Source of the DNA: Sulfolobus sp. UBA167
GTDB taxonomy: Archaea; Thermoproteota; Thermoprotei_A; Sulfolobales; Sulfolobaceae
Assembly (NCBI GenBank): GCA_002495845.1
Contig: DAHF01000083.1
Span: 1 to 23,671 of the forward strand
Reading direction: 5' to 3'
DNA: 23,671 bases
The notes under the pieces are model-generated. The model saw only the letters and a list, made by a program, of their open reading frames with translations, ran no database searches and had not been told where the DNA came from. Below, piece by piece: positions 1 to 6,560 of the stretch. Each line of letters opens with the position of its first letter. The first letter of the stretch is position 1. A program made the position numbers and the translations under genes.

Positions 1-197
1 TATGTTCACCAAATGAAGGGCATGAAAGGAAAAAATAAATCTCTATTCTCATTTTACTCTTACCACAGATAAATATATAATATATTATTTGTGAATTTAT
101 AGTAATATAGTATAAACTGACGCCGTTACACGAACACAGTTCGAGAGAAATAATACGAAACAGATATCATTTTGCTGAAATTCCAGTTTCATACACA

Positions 198-488
198 CTA
201 GTTATACAAAATTACTATTTTCTTAGGATTAATCTTCATCGAGTAAAACTCATAGATTTCTGATGTAGTATTAATTTTTTTCAGTACCTTCTTTACTTTT
301 TCAGCTGTCTCTTTTTGATTAGAGTGAGCTACTATTGCTATTATACTAGATTTAAGATTTAATACGCGATTTATATACTTTTCCACGTCATCTACAAAAC
401 TTAAATTAATTTCTATTTTCTTCTCTACCCCTAGTAAGCTAATCATGTCCTGCACGCATTCTTCAACGTCAGCAATATACTCTAACAC
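198..488 (-). CDS. hypothetical protein, 96 aa
   Basis: I do not recognise this protein. It reads as a small soluble alpha/beta protein: a helical N-terminus (LEYIADVEECVQDM), a central hydrophobic strand (SSIIAIVAHSN), a charged helix (KETAEKVKKVLKK) and a final strand (KKIVILYN). The alternation resembles a small Rossmann-like or DsrE-like fold, but no catalytic motif is visible. The start is GTG at 488. A TATA-like CTTAAAAAGG lies about 28 bases upstream, which fits a leaderless transcript. It runs in the same direction as the DsrE-like gene at 594-923, about 105 bases downstream of it, and each seems to have its own promoter. That the frame is real is supported by start, promoter and protein-like composition; function is unknown. 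Confidence 0.6.
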   Translation of the reverse strand: MLEYIADVEECVQDMISLLGVEKKIEINLSFVDDVEKYINRVLNLKSSIIAIVAHSNQKETAEKVKKVLKKINTTSEIYEFYSMKINPKKIVILYN

Positions 489-593
489 GAATAGTCTGTT
501 TGCCTTTAACCTTTTTAAGTTTTCGATATATTCTCTGAATACTCATAATAGTTAAGTATAGATCATTTGTTAGAAAAAAAACACTAGCTTTTT

Positions 594-923
594 CTAGAAA
601 GTTATAACAGTATATCCAGAGTTCACGTACTTCGCTATTCTCTCTCCTACAGGGGCTAGGCTTATTCCTTTATCCAATATGTCATCCTTTACCCCTGCTT
701 TATCGGCAGAGTAAAAACAAGCTGAGTCTACCACTCCTACTTTCGAGAGCTCCTCTAGGTTTGCCGATGATTCCCCGTCAAGAGATATCAGATTCTTAAC
801 CGAATTTCCTAGAAAGATAACTTTCACATCTTCGTATCTCTTATTCTTGAAAGAGTTCAGTGCTATCACAATGGCACTTTCTAGCATTTCCTTAGAATAT
901 ATGAGAAATAATACCTTAGCCAT
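594..923 (-). CDS. DsrE/DsrF-like family protein
   Basis: This 109-residue protein has the layout of a single DsrE-like domain: an N-terminal hydrophobic strand (AKVLFLIYS), a helix, a second strand (EDVKVIFLGN), a short loop with a cysteine (SACFYSADKAG, Cys69 where DsrE-type proteins often carry a sulfur-carrying Cys), and the typical ending of this fold, LAPVGERIAKYVNSGYTVITF. Family members bind or relay sulfane sulfur in sulfur oxidation or tRNA thiolation, or are uncharacterised cytosolic trimers or hexamers. Sulfolobales carry many paralogues, often next to TusA and heterodisulfide-reductase genes, but none of those partners is visible here. The ATG at 923 lies about 25 bases after a TTTTAATTAAAAAG box, so the transcript is probably leaderless. 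The fold is moderately certain, the sulfur role is inference. Confidence 0.62.
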   Translation of the reverse strand: MAKVLFLIYSKEMLESAIVIALNSFKNKRYEDVKVIFLGNSVKNLISLDGESSANLEELSKVGVVDSACFYSADKAGVKDDILDKGISLAPVGERIAKYVNSGYTVITF

Positions 924-983
924 GTTCTGACATATATCACTTTTTAATTAAAAATTTTTCTTATTTTAACGTAATATTATTGA

Positions 984-1790
984 TCACTTCCCTTCTTTCA
1001 TTGAATTATAGAACTTATCCTTAGTTGGTATGAGCCAGGTTATAGCATATGAAGCGGGGAAATAAGGTTTATAAATTTCTGAGGACAGAGTAAGATACTC
1101 TGAACTTTTCTCAACTTTTATAGGTATATCCGTTTCTACATAATTGTCCGCTATATTCATCGTTGAAGAAGACGAAAAGGAACTCTTTATATAGGAAGAG
1201 GGAATTAAAGGATAAGAAAGAGGAAATCTGACGGAGATATTTGCATACAATGTAGGATAAGAAATTCTCAAAGCCTCAACTTCTTCGGTGTCCTCTTCAT
1301 CGTTCTCCCTGAAAACTTGATGCAGATGTATATCGCTCTTAGTGTAAAAGTATTTTTCTATGTCCCCTGCCTCCAGAGGTGGAGAATACCTGAAGTTTAA
1401 TTTTATGAGGACGCTCCCATCTTCAAAGTTTAAAGTTTGTCTCTCCACTGTATAACTTTTATTAGTTTTTGATTTAATTTGAATTCGAATTGAGTCCATT
1501 ACGTTCTTTATAACGTCTTCTGAGAACCTCACGTAATGAAAGGAACGTTCTTTGTTCTCTATTCTTCTAAGTGGTATTGCGACTGTAGTGAACGACCTAG
1601 TAGTATCTCCGCTAGAGTTCACTTGCACCATGAGGCTAGTCTCACAGAAGACTAACTCGTAAGTAGAAACTAATTCGTTTCCTTCCGCCACTCGTAGATC
1701 CTTAAGAAGTTTAATTCCCATTGGAGAGCATTTTCTGCCTGACGAAAGGGCAATCACACAATCCCTGATTTCTCTGCACTCCTTCAACAT
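984..1790 (-). CDS. hypothetical protein, 268 aa
   Basis: I do not recognise this protein. It has no signal peptide or obvious membrane segment. The first third contains two Cys residues (REIRDC, GRKCSP) and a beta-rich part (ELVFCETSLMVQVNSSGDTTRSFTT has several strand-like stretches). The middle is rich in basic and polar residues. A strongly acidic patch (ENDEEDTEEVEA, about residues 163-174) is followed by a serine-rich loop (SSFSSSSTMN, about 204-213). Overall it looks like a beta-rich soluble protein. The ATG at 1790 has an A/T-rich TTTTTTAATT box about 27 bases upstream. It is divergent from the gene at 1916 across 125 bases, so the two could share control. Probably lineage-restricted; function unknown. 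Confidence 0.6.
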   Translation of the reverse strand: MLKECREIRDCVIALSSGRKCSPMGIKLLKDLRVAEGNELVSTYELVFCETSLMVQVNSSGDTTRSFTTVAIPLRRIENKERSFHYVRFSEDVIKNVMDSIRIQIKSKTNKSYTVERQTLNFEDGSVLIKLNFRYSPPLEAGDIEKYFYTKSDIHLHQVFRENDEEDTEEVEALRISYPTLYANISVRFPLSYPLIPSSYIKSSFSSSSTMNIADNYVETDIPIKVEKSSEYLTLSSEIYKPYFPASYAITWLIPTKDKFYNSMKEGK

Positions 1791-1871
1791 TCATAACTAA
1801 AGCAATTCTACGAATTAAAAAATTATTTCTGTCTTTAATTTTCACTAAGTATATTGTCTTTTTTAAAAAAA

Positions 1872-1915
1872 AGATATTAATATATAAAAAGGTTGCTAGT
1901 AAATATTAAGGAGAG
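1872..1915 (+). promoter_or_regulatory. promoter and short leader of the 209-aa gene
   Basis: A TATA box (AATATATAAAAAGG, about 1879-1892) precedes the ATG at 1916 by roughly 30 bases. This implies transcription starting around 1905 and a leader of about ten bases. The leader contains AAGGAGAG directly before the ATG. The GGAG core ends only two bases from the ATG, closer than a usual Shine-Dalgarno spacing, so its use is doubtful. On the opposite strand, the TTTTTTAATT box for the divergent 268-aa gene lies around 1817-1826. Confidence 0.5.
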
Positions 1916-2545
1916 ATGAACGACATATGCTCGAAGCTAGCGCAAATCTACGAGACTAAAAGCTTGAATAGAAATGATTTAGAGCGAGACATGTTAAATT
2001 TTTTACTTAAAAATGGAATATTAAAGAAAAAGAATAATATTTTTATATTAACAAAAAACAAGGTGAATGTGATAAGTCTCTATACTAAAATAATCATGAA
2101 TCGTGAAAACAATACATTAATTGTTAAATCTAGCAAATGCGTCCTCTATGACTCGGACTTGTTTATAATCCCTATATGTAATAATGCTGAAAATATATTT
2201 GTAAAAGTTAAAGTCAAAGACCAATTGGAAAATGTGAGAGAAGTAATAAAGGGGGTAAAGGAATGGAGTGTTAAGATGGAGTCCAAGATTAAGGGAGGGT
2301 CATTGATGAATTTACAGATGAAATTTAAAAATCACGAAGACAGAATATGCTACTTTTGCGAGTTAGACAAGTCAGTGGAAGTTAAGATAAGGGACCAGGA
2401 AGGAAAGAAGGTAGGCATGTATATTCTACCTAACATAATGCTGGACGGGGACTTGAACATTGTAAGGGAAGAGAAAGTTGTAAGCGGAGAGGCAGACTTC
2501 AGAATTAAAAATTGTAGCAGAGGATTTGTATACATATTCAAGTAG
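1916..2545 (+). CDS. hypothetical protein, 209 aa
   Basis: I do not recognise this protein. The first 60 or so residues are lysine/asparagine rich and could form a small winged-helix-like unit: a helix (LERDMLNFLLKNGILKKK), a hairpin (NNIFILTKNK) and a further helix. The rest is mainly predicted beta strands with charged turns, and a cysteine pair (CYFC) lies near residue 145. No membrane segment is seen. Codon use in the first 300 bases is noticeably A/T-richer than in the last 200, which suggests either a fast-evolving N-terminus or joining of parts. The ATG has a good TATA box upstream. The stop codon directly abuts the stop codon of the convergent permease gene with no spacer, so the two transcripts must overlap. 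DNA binding is only a guess. Confidence 0.6.
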   Translation: MNDICSKLAQIYETKSLNRNDLERDMLNFLLKNGILKKKNNIFILTKNKVNVISLYTKIIMNRENNTLIVKSSKCVLYDSDLFIIPICNNAENIFVKVKVKDQLENVREVIKGVKEWSVKMESKIKGGSLMNLQMKFKNHEDRICYFCELDKSVEVKIRDQEGKKVGMYILPNIMLDGDLNIVREEKVVSGEADFRIKNCSRGFVYIFK

Positions 2546-4165
2546 CTAAGCAGCATATATGCCTTCTTCTGCTATGTACTTCTTTCTGGCTAGCTCCATG
2601 AGGTTGCGTGTGAAGAGCAGAGAATATACCACAACGATTATCCCAAAGATGAACGAAGCCCAAGACGCTAGGGCCAAGTTACCGGTAGCCGTGGCGTTAT
2701 CAATTATTGCCATAATTCCATGCGTCGCGACCAGGTTGTAGTTGTTATATATCTTTGGCCAATACTCTCCGATTGCAAGACCTCCCCAAGCGCTATTTAC
2801 AGTGGAAGATATCCCTGCTACAAGGTAAGGCATGGTGCCAGGTAATATGATCTTCCTCATCTTAGTCCAATAACTCATGTTATAGTTCTGCATGACCTCC
2901 CAGTATTCTGAAGGTAAAGCCTTAACCCCCATCCAGAAGCTAAAGAACACATAGTAGAAAGTGCTTATGAAACCCAACAGTATTATGAAGAACTCATCCT
3001 TGAACGGACCGAGCACGCTCATGTAACCGTAAAGGAAGCCGAAGAGGAAGGGAAAATAGGCAGGCGCTGGAAACGCGCTGAACGCTTGAATTAGTGGTAT
3101 GAATATTCTGTCTAGAGTGTTTCGAATGGCTAAGTAATACCCAGCTGTTATGGAAAGCAAGAACGCTAACACAGTAATGAACGTCACCCTCAGGTAGTCG
3201 TACCCGAGCCCGACCAAAATCGACGGGACTTGAGAGAAGAGATAAGACCACGTGCTGGCGCTGACGGAGGTGATTATCGAGAATGCATCGTATATGATAA
3301 CCGACAGGAGTGCAAACCCTATCACGGCACCGACGTAACTCAACCATTTCCTTCCCTTATCTTCCTTATAGTACTCGTCATCATCCTTAACTGAACGGTA
3401 TGGTATTTTGTTAGCGTATATCGATAGCCTCTTTGCGTTCGAAAGTGTGTTTATAAGCCTAGCTGAGTTACCGAAGCGGATCCTCCCTCTCCTTGAAACC
3501 GGTAAGTTGCTGTCAAGCCCGTACTTAGCGACGGCGTAGTTCGAATACTCCCTCAACAAGAACACTATCACTGTAGTAAATATGCCTAATATCAGGAGAG
3601 ATGTCCCTACTAAGTAATAGTTTCCTTCATTCATGAAGTCTGTGATGACTGCCCCTATCCCGAAAGTCTGATAGGTGTGGACTCCTATAGAGAAGACCTC
3701 GCTAACGGTGATGTAGAACATGCCATCCGAGAAGCTCGGAAGCAAGTTAGTCGCTATCCTAGGGATGGAGAATGGTATGTAAACGTTCTTCAGCCTAGCG
3801 ATCAGGCCCATCTTATAGTTCTCTGCGACCTCAAGCATCTCGCTCGGCACAGTCTTAAATGCTTGGTAAGCTCCCATCCAAATGTTCCATACTACCGCTG
3901 TGAAAACTAGAAAGTCAGCTGCCAGTTCAACACCTAAAGGACCTCCTATGTCTATCACAAAGAAGAGGAGAACTATGGGAAAAAAGGAAAACACCGGAAC
4001 GGACTCCAACACTTCTATGAGGGGTATGTAAATGTTTTCAAAACTCCTGCTCTTCACGCTAGCGTAAGCCAAAAGCCAACCGCTGACTATAGAGAAAAGG
4101 ATCAGACCCAATACCCTACCTATAGTTGCCATACTCCCTAGCGTTGCCAGGACCATGGGGTTCAT
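2546..4165 (-). CDS. ABC transporter permease, two fused permease domains
   Basis: The 539 residues hold two binding-protein-dependent transport permease domains of the nitrate/sulfonate/bicarbonate (SsuC/TauC-like) class, at about residues 10-210 and 275-525. A polar, basic linker joins them (about 211-275). Each half carries a cytoplasmic EAA loop that contacts the ATPase: SEMLEVAENYKMG with a downstream IPFSIPR at about 108-136, and SEYWEVMQNYNMS with ILPGTMP at about 419-446. A single chain can therefore supply the whole membrane pore. The ATG overlaps the stop codon of the upstream ATPase gene as ATGA, which indicates translational coupling. No substrate-binding protein gene lies in the window, so the substrate cannot be named. 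The family class and duplication are clear from sequence; import of a small anion or organic sulfur compound is inference from the class. Confidence 0.88.
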   Translation of the reverse strand: MNPMVLATLGSMATIGRVLGLILFSIVSGWLLAYASVKSRSFENIYIPLIEVLESVPVFSFFPIVLLFFVIDIGGPLGVELAADFLVFTAVVWNIWMGAYQAFKTVPSEMLEVAENYKMGLIARLKNVYIPFSIPRIATNLLPSFSDGMFYITVSEVFSIGVHTYQTFGIGAVITDFMNEGNYYLVGTSLLILGIFTTVIVFLLREYSNYAVAKYGLDSNLPVSRRGRIRFGNSARLINTLSNAKRLSIYANKIPYRSVKDDDEYYKEDKGRKWLSYVGAVIGFALLSVIIYDAFSIITSVSASTWSYLFSQVPSILVGLGYDYLRVTFITVLAFLLSITAGYYLAIRNTLDRIFIPLIQAFSAFPAPAYFPFLFGFLYGYMSVLGPFKDEFFIILLGFISTFYYVFFSFWMGVKALPSEYWEVMQNYNMSYWTKMRKIILPGTMPYLVAGISSTVNSAWGGLAIGEYWPKIYNNYNLVATHGIMAIIDNATATGNLALASWASFIFGIIVVVYSLLFTRNLMELARKKYIAEEGIYAA

Positions 4166-4923
4166 TTCCTCTCACCCTTGACTGGTATTGGTGTGAGCAT
4201 AGAGAAGAGCTTGTCCATGTACTCCTCGAACTTAGGGTCTTCCAACTTTCTAGGCCTCGGAATGTCAATGTAGATCTCTCCAGCTATCTCTGCTGGCCTG
4301 CCATTCATGACGTACACTATGTCTGATAGCTCCACGATCTCCTTTAGGTTATGCGACACCATGACCACGCTGCTCAGGCTATTTTCCTCATTGAAGAGAA
4401 TATTGTAGACTTCGTTCCTCAGACCCTCCGCAGTGAGCTCGTCGAGGTGGCTGAAAGGTTCGTCCATAAGTAAGACTATGGGATCTACAGCCAGAGCTCT
4501 AGCTATGGCTACCCTCTGCCTCATGCCTCCACTCATTTCTTTGGGATAGAAATCTTCAAATCCCCTCAGACCTACCATTTCCAGCATCTTTCTAGCTACA
4601 TTTTCAGCCTCAGCTTGGCTAACCTTCTTGACGCTCTTCACTGAAAGCGCTACGTTCTCCAGCGCTGTCATCCAAGGGAAGGTGACTATGGATTGATGAA
4701 TGAGTGAAATCTTAGGTGTAGGCTTTACAACTTTTTTACCCAAAAGGAGAACTTCGCCTTCAGAAGGAGTTATGAAGCCACCGAGGTTTCTGAGCAGAGT
4801 GGACTTACCAACGCCTGAAGGACCAGTAATAGAGACGAACTTCCTTTCAGGTACATCGATGTTTATATTTTGAAATACCTTATACTGGTTTTCGTAAATG
4901 AAGCCTAATTTGACCGTTTTCAG
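4162..4923 (-). CDS. ABC transporter ATP-binding protein with anomalous start
   Basis: This is the ATPase partner of the fused permease, of the SsuB/TauB-like class. Counting from a CTG at 4923, the frame encodes VKLGFIYENQ at the N-terminus, Walker A GPSGVGKST (residues 34-42), a Q-loop (HQS in SLIHQSIVTFPW), the signature MSGGMRQRVAIARAL, Walker B VLLMDEPFSHLDE and the H-loop VVMVSHN. All motifs for ATP hydrolysis are present, so the protein should be active. The oddity is the 5' end. In this frame there is no ATG, GTG or TTG between an in-frame TGA at 4939-4941 and the Walker A motif. The first standard start is TTG at 4743, which would delete Walker A. An ATG at 4940-4942, well placed behind a TATA box, is offset by one base. 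Start by CTG/ATA, frameshifting, or a one-base sequence error are all possible. The given 5' end is provisional. Confidence 0.8.
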   Translation of the reverse strand: MKTVKLGFIYENQYKVFQNINIDVPERKFVSITGPSGVGKSTLLRNLGGFITPSEGEVLLLGKKVVKPTPKISLIHQSIVTFPWMTALENVALSVKSVKKVSQAEAENVARKMLEMVGLRGFEDFYPKEMSGGMRQRVAIARALAVDPIVLLMDEPFSHLDELTAEGLRNEVYNILFNEENSLSSVVMVSHNLKEIVELSDIVYVMNGRPAEIAGEIYIDIPRPRKLEDPKFEEYMDKLFSMLTPIPVKGERK

Positions 4924-4969
4924 TATCGTTCTTCCAACTCATGCACCCTACCTTACACGGGAAAGCAAT

Positions 4970-4980
4970 ACCTTTAAATC
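4970..4980 (-). promoter_or_regulatory. TATA box of the ABC transporter operon
   Basis: On the minus strand GATTTAAAGG lies about 33 bases before the ATG at 4942, which places the expected transcript start a few bases upstream of that ATG. This spacing is normal for the window and argues that translation is meant to begin at or near 4942, although that ATG is one base out of frame with the ATPase. Confidence 0.5.
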
Positions 4981-5062
4981 TTCCTATCTAATATCTAATA
5001 TAATTTTCTAGCGTTTATAATTGTCATCCTTCCAAAAAAGTTAGGAACAGAAATCTTTGATC

Positions 5063-6367
5063 CTACTTAACCTTCGAAAGGCGGTCGTCGAATTCCTTTA
5101 GGTCTTTTAGTATATAAGAAATTAGAAGTATAATGATAATTATTACCATGTTTATTACAAGGGCCTCCCTTGGGAAACCTAACATCAAGGAGAGGAGCAT
5201 CAAAGTAGAGATTATCATCGTGACGGGGAAGAAAGGCATAACGTATGTACCATGTATGCCTCTCCTTCTGAAGTGAAGCAAAGCTAAGTTGCTCATGATG
5301 AAGGAAAACATGAGCCCGAAGTTACTTATTGCTGCTATTACATATATATTTCCTGCAAAGAAAGTAATGAATGCTATGATCGAAGATATGACAGTTGCAA
5401 CTGGAGCCACATCCCTAGAGCTATCGTACTTGGCTAGAAGCTTAGGTAACTTCATATCCACTGATATCTGATAGAGGGTTCTACCGGAAGCCAATATCAT
5501 GGCTAAAGTAGCTGAAGCCGTGGCAATCATTCCTCCTACGTCAACTAACACGTGTAGCCAAGAAGGGGCGTGGGAATACGCTAATGCAAAAGAGAGGGGA
5601 TCAGCGTCTATCCTGAACTGGCTCACTGGAACCAGGAATATCATGGAAACTACGACCAAGACGTAAAATATCATGCTTATCAGCACTGAATAGATAACGG
5701 ACTTGGCTGCGTTTCTAGGACCGCCTTTCACATCGTCGGCGAAAGAAGTTATGACCTGAAAGCCGGTATAGGCGAAGAATATCGCAATGCTAGACGAAAA
5801 GAAAGGAAGGACTTCGCTCTGGGAAGGTGTTGAGCTAAAATGGGAAGGTGAAAAGTGAAGGAAAGCGAAGTAGAACGAGAATACTATGAAAACTGATAAT
5901 ACACTTAGCTTTATTGCGACAAGCACGAGGTCAGTCTTTGCTGCCTTCTGGACTCCCGATAAATTGACTAAGGTTAGTGCAACTACTAAAATAGCAGCAA
6001 AGATTAGCGAAAGCGAAGGTTCATGGAGGGCTGATGATAGATAGGACCCAAAGCCTTCAGCCACTGCGGAAATCGACGTGGAAAAGCTGAAATATACCAT
6101 GACTCCAGTTAAGAGACCTAATTCATGTCCGAATGCCTTAAATACGTATGAATAGGTTGAGCCTTTTTCATGGGGAAAAATTGTAGTAAGTTCTCCTAAA
6201 GACATGGCTACCAGAACGCTCAATGCTCCGATGAAAAGAAATGCCAGGATTGAATAGGATCCGGCTAGAGAGATCGCAGTACCTGAAAGGACGAATATCC
6301 CTGCGCCTATTATTGCGCCCAGACCTACAGCAGTAGCTTCCGAAACGGAAATCTCCTCTTTTCCCAC
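5063..6367 (-). CDS. APC-family amino acid permease
   Basis: This 434-residue membrane protein has the APC superfamily fold, with about 12 hydrophobic segments. The diagnostic first-helix motif is GLGAIIGAGIF (residues 16-26), where the unwound glycine-rich turn binds the amino acid backbone. A conserved SLGELTTIFPHEKGSTYSYV follows helix 2, and the sixth-helix region is present (SIAIFFAYTGFQ, then DDVKGGPRNAAKSVIYS). The role is proton- or gradient-driven uptake of amino acids across the cytoplasmic membrane; the substrate cannot be predicted. The start is GTG at 6367. The C-terminus is short and charged (LKDLKEFDDRLSKVK). It is transcribed divergently from the helicase gene across 193 bases and stands alone. 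A second, distinct APC protein is found at the right edge of the window. Confidence 0.88.
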   Translation of the reverse strand: MGKEEISVSEATAVGLGAIIGAGIFVLSGTAISLAGSYSILAFLFIGALSVLVAMSLGELTTIFPHEKGSTYSYVFKAFGHELGLLTGVMVYFSFSTSISAVAEGFGSYLSSALHEPSLSLIFAAILVVALTLVNLSGVQKAAKTDLVLVAIKLSVLSVFIVFSFYFAFLHFSPSHFSSTPSQSEVLPFFSSSIAIFFAYTGFQVITSFADDVKGGPRNAAKSVIYSVLISMIFYVLVVVSMIFLVPVSQFRIDADPLSFALAYSHAPSWLHVLVDVGGMIATASATLAMILASGRTLYQISVDMKLPKLLAKYDSSRDVAPVATVISSIIAFITFFAGNIYVIAAISNFGLMFSFIMSNLALLHFRRRGIHGTYVMPFFPVTMIISTLMLLSLMLGFPREALVINMVIIIIILLISYILKDLKEFDDRLSKVK

Positions 6368-6560
6368 GGATGTAATGAGGAGAAAGTGATAATAAAGGTA
6401 TATAATCTGCGAGAGATTTGAAGGTGCACTCTAGGAAAAATTTCTTAAGTTCAAATTTTGCAATAAAAATACAAAAGAGATACGACGAAGATCTTTTTGC
6501 CATAGGATTTTTTAACTTGCTTCTAACTTCACTCCGTGAAAAAACTCTTTTAACCGTGAA
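6368..6560. promoter_or_regulatory. divergent promoter region between permease and helicase
   Basis: This 193-base gap serves two diverging genes. On the minus strand, TTATATACC and TTTATTATC lie about 40 and 28 bases upstream of the permease GTG. On the plus strand, a GATTTTTTAAC box (about 6506-6516) and a CTCTTTTAACC box (about 6546-6556) precede the helicase ATG at 6561. The nearer box is too close for a standard leaderless start and the farther one implies a leader of about 20 bases. No Shine-Dalgarno sequence is visible. Confidence 0.4.

Noticed and set aside
1..72. Open plus-strand frames at the left edge ending at 38 (reading CSPNEGHERKK) and at 72, possible tails of a gene outside the window
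   Set aside because: Both are too short to choose between, and no family motif is visible.
2994..3347. Long open frame in another frame inside the permease gene
   Set aside because: Arg/Ser/Leu/His-rich reading typical of a shadow frame of a membrane protein gene; the permease reading has both EAA motifs.
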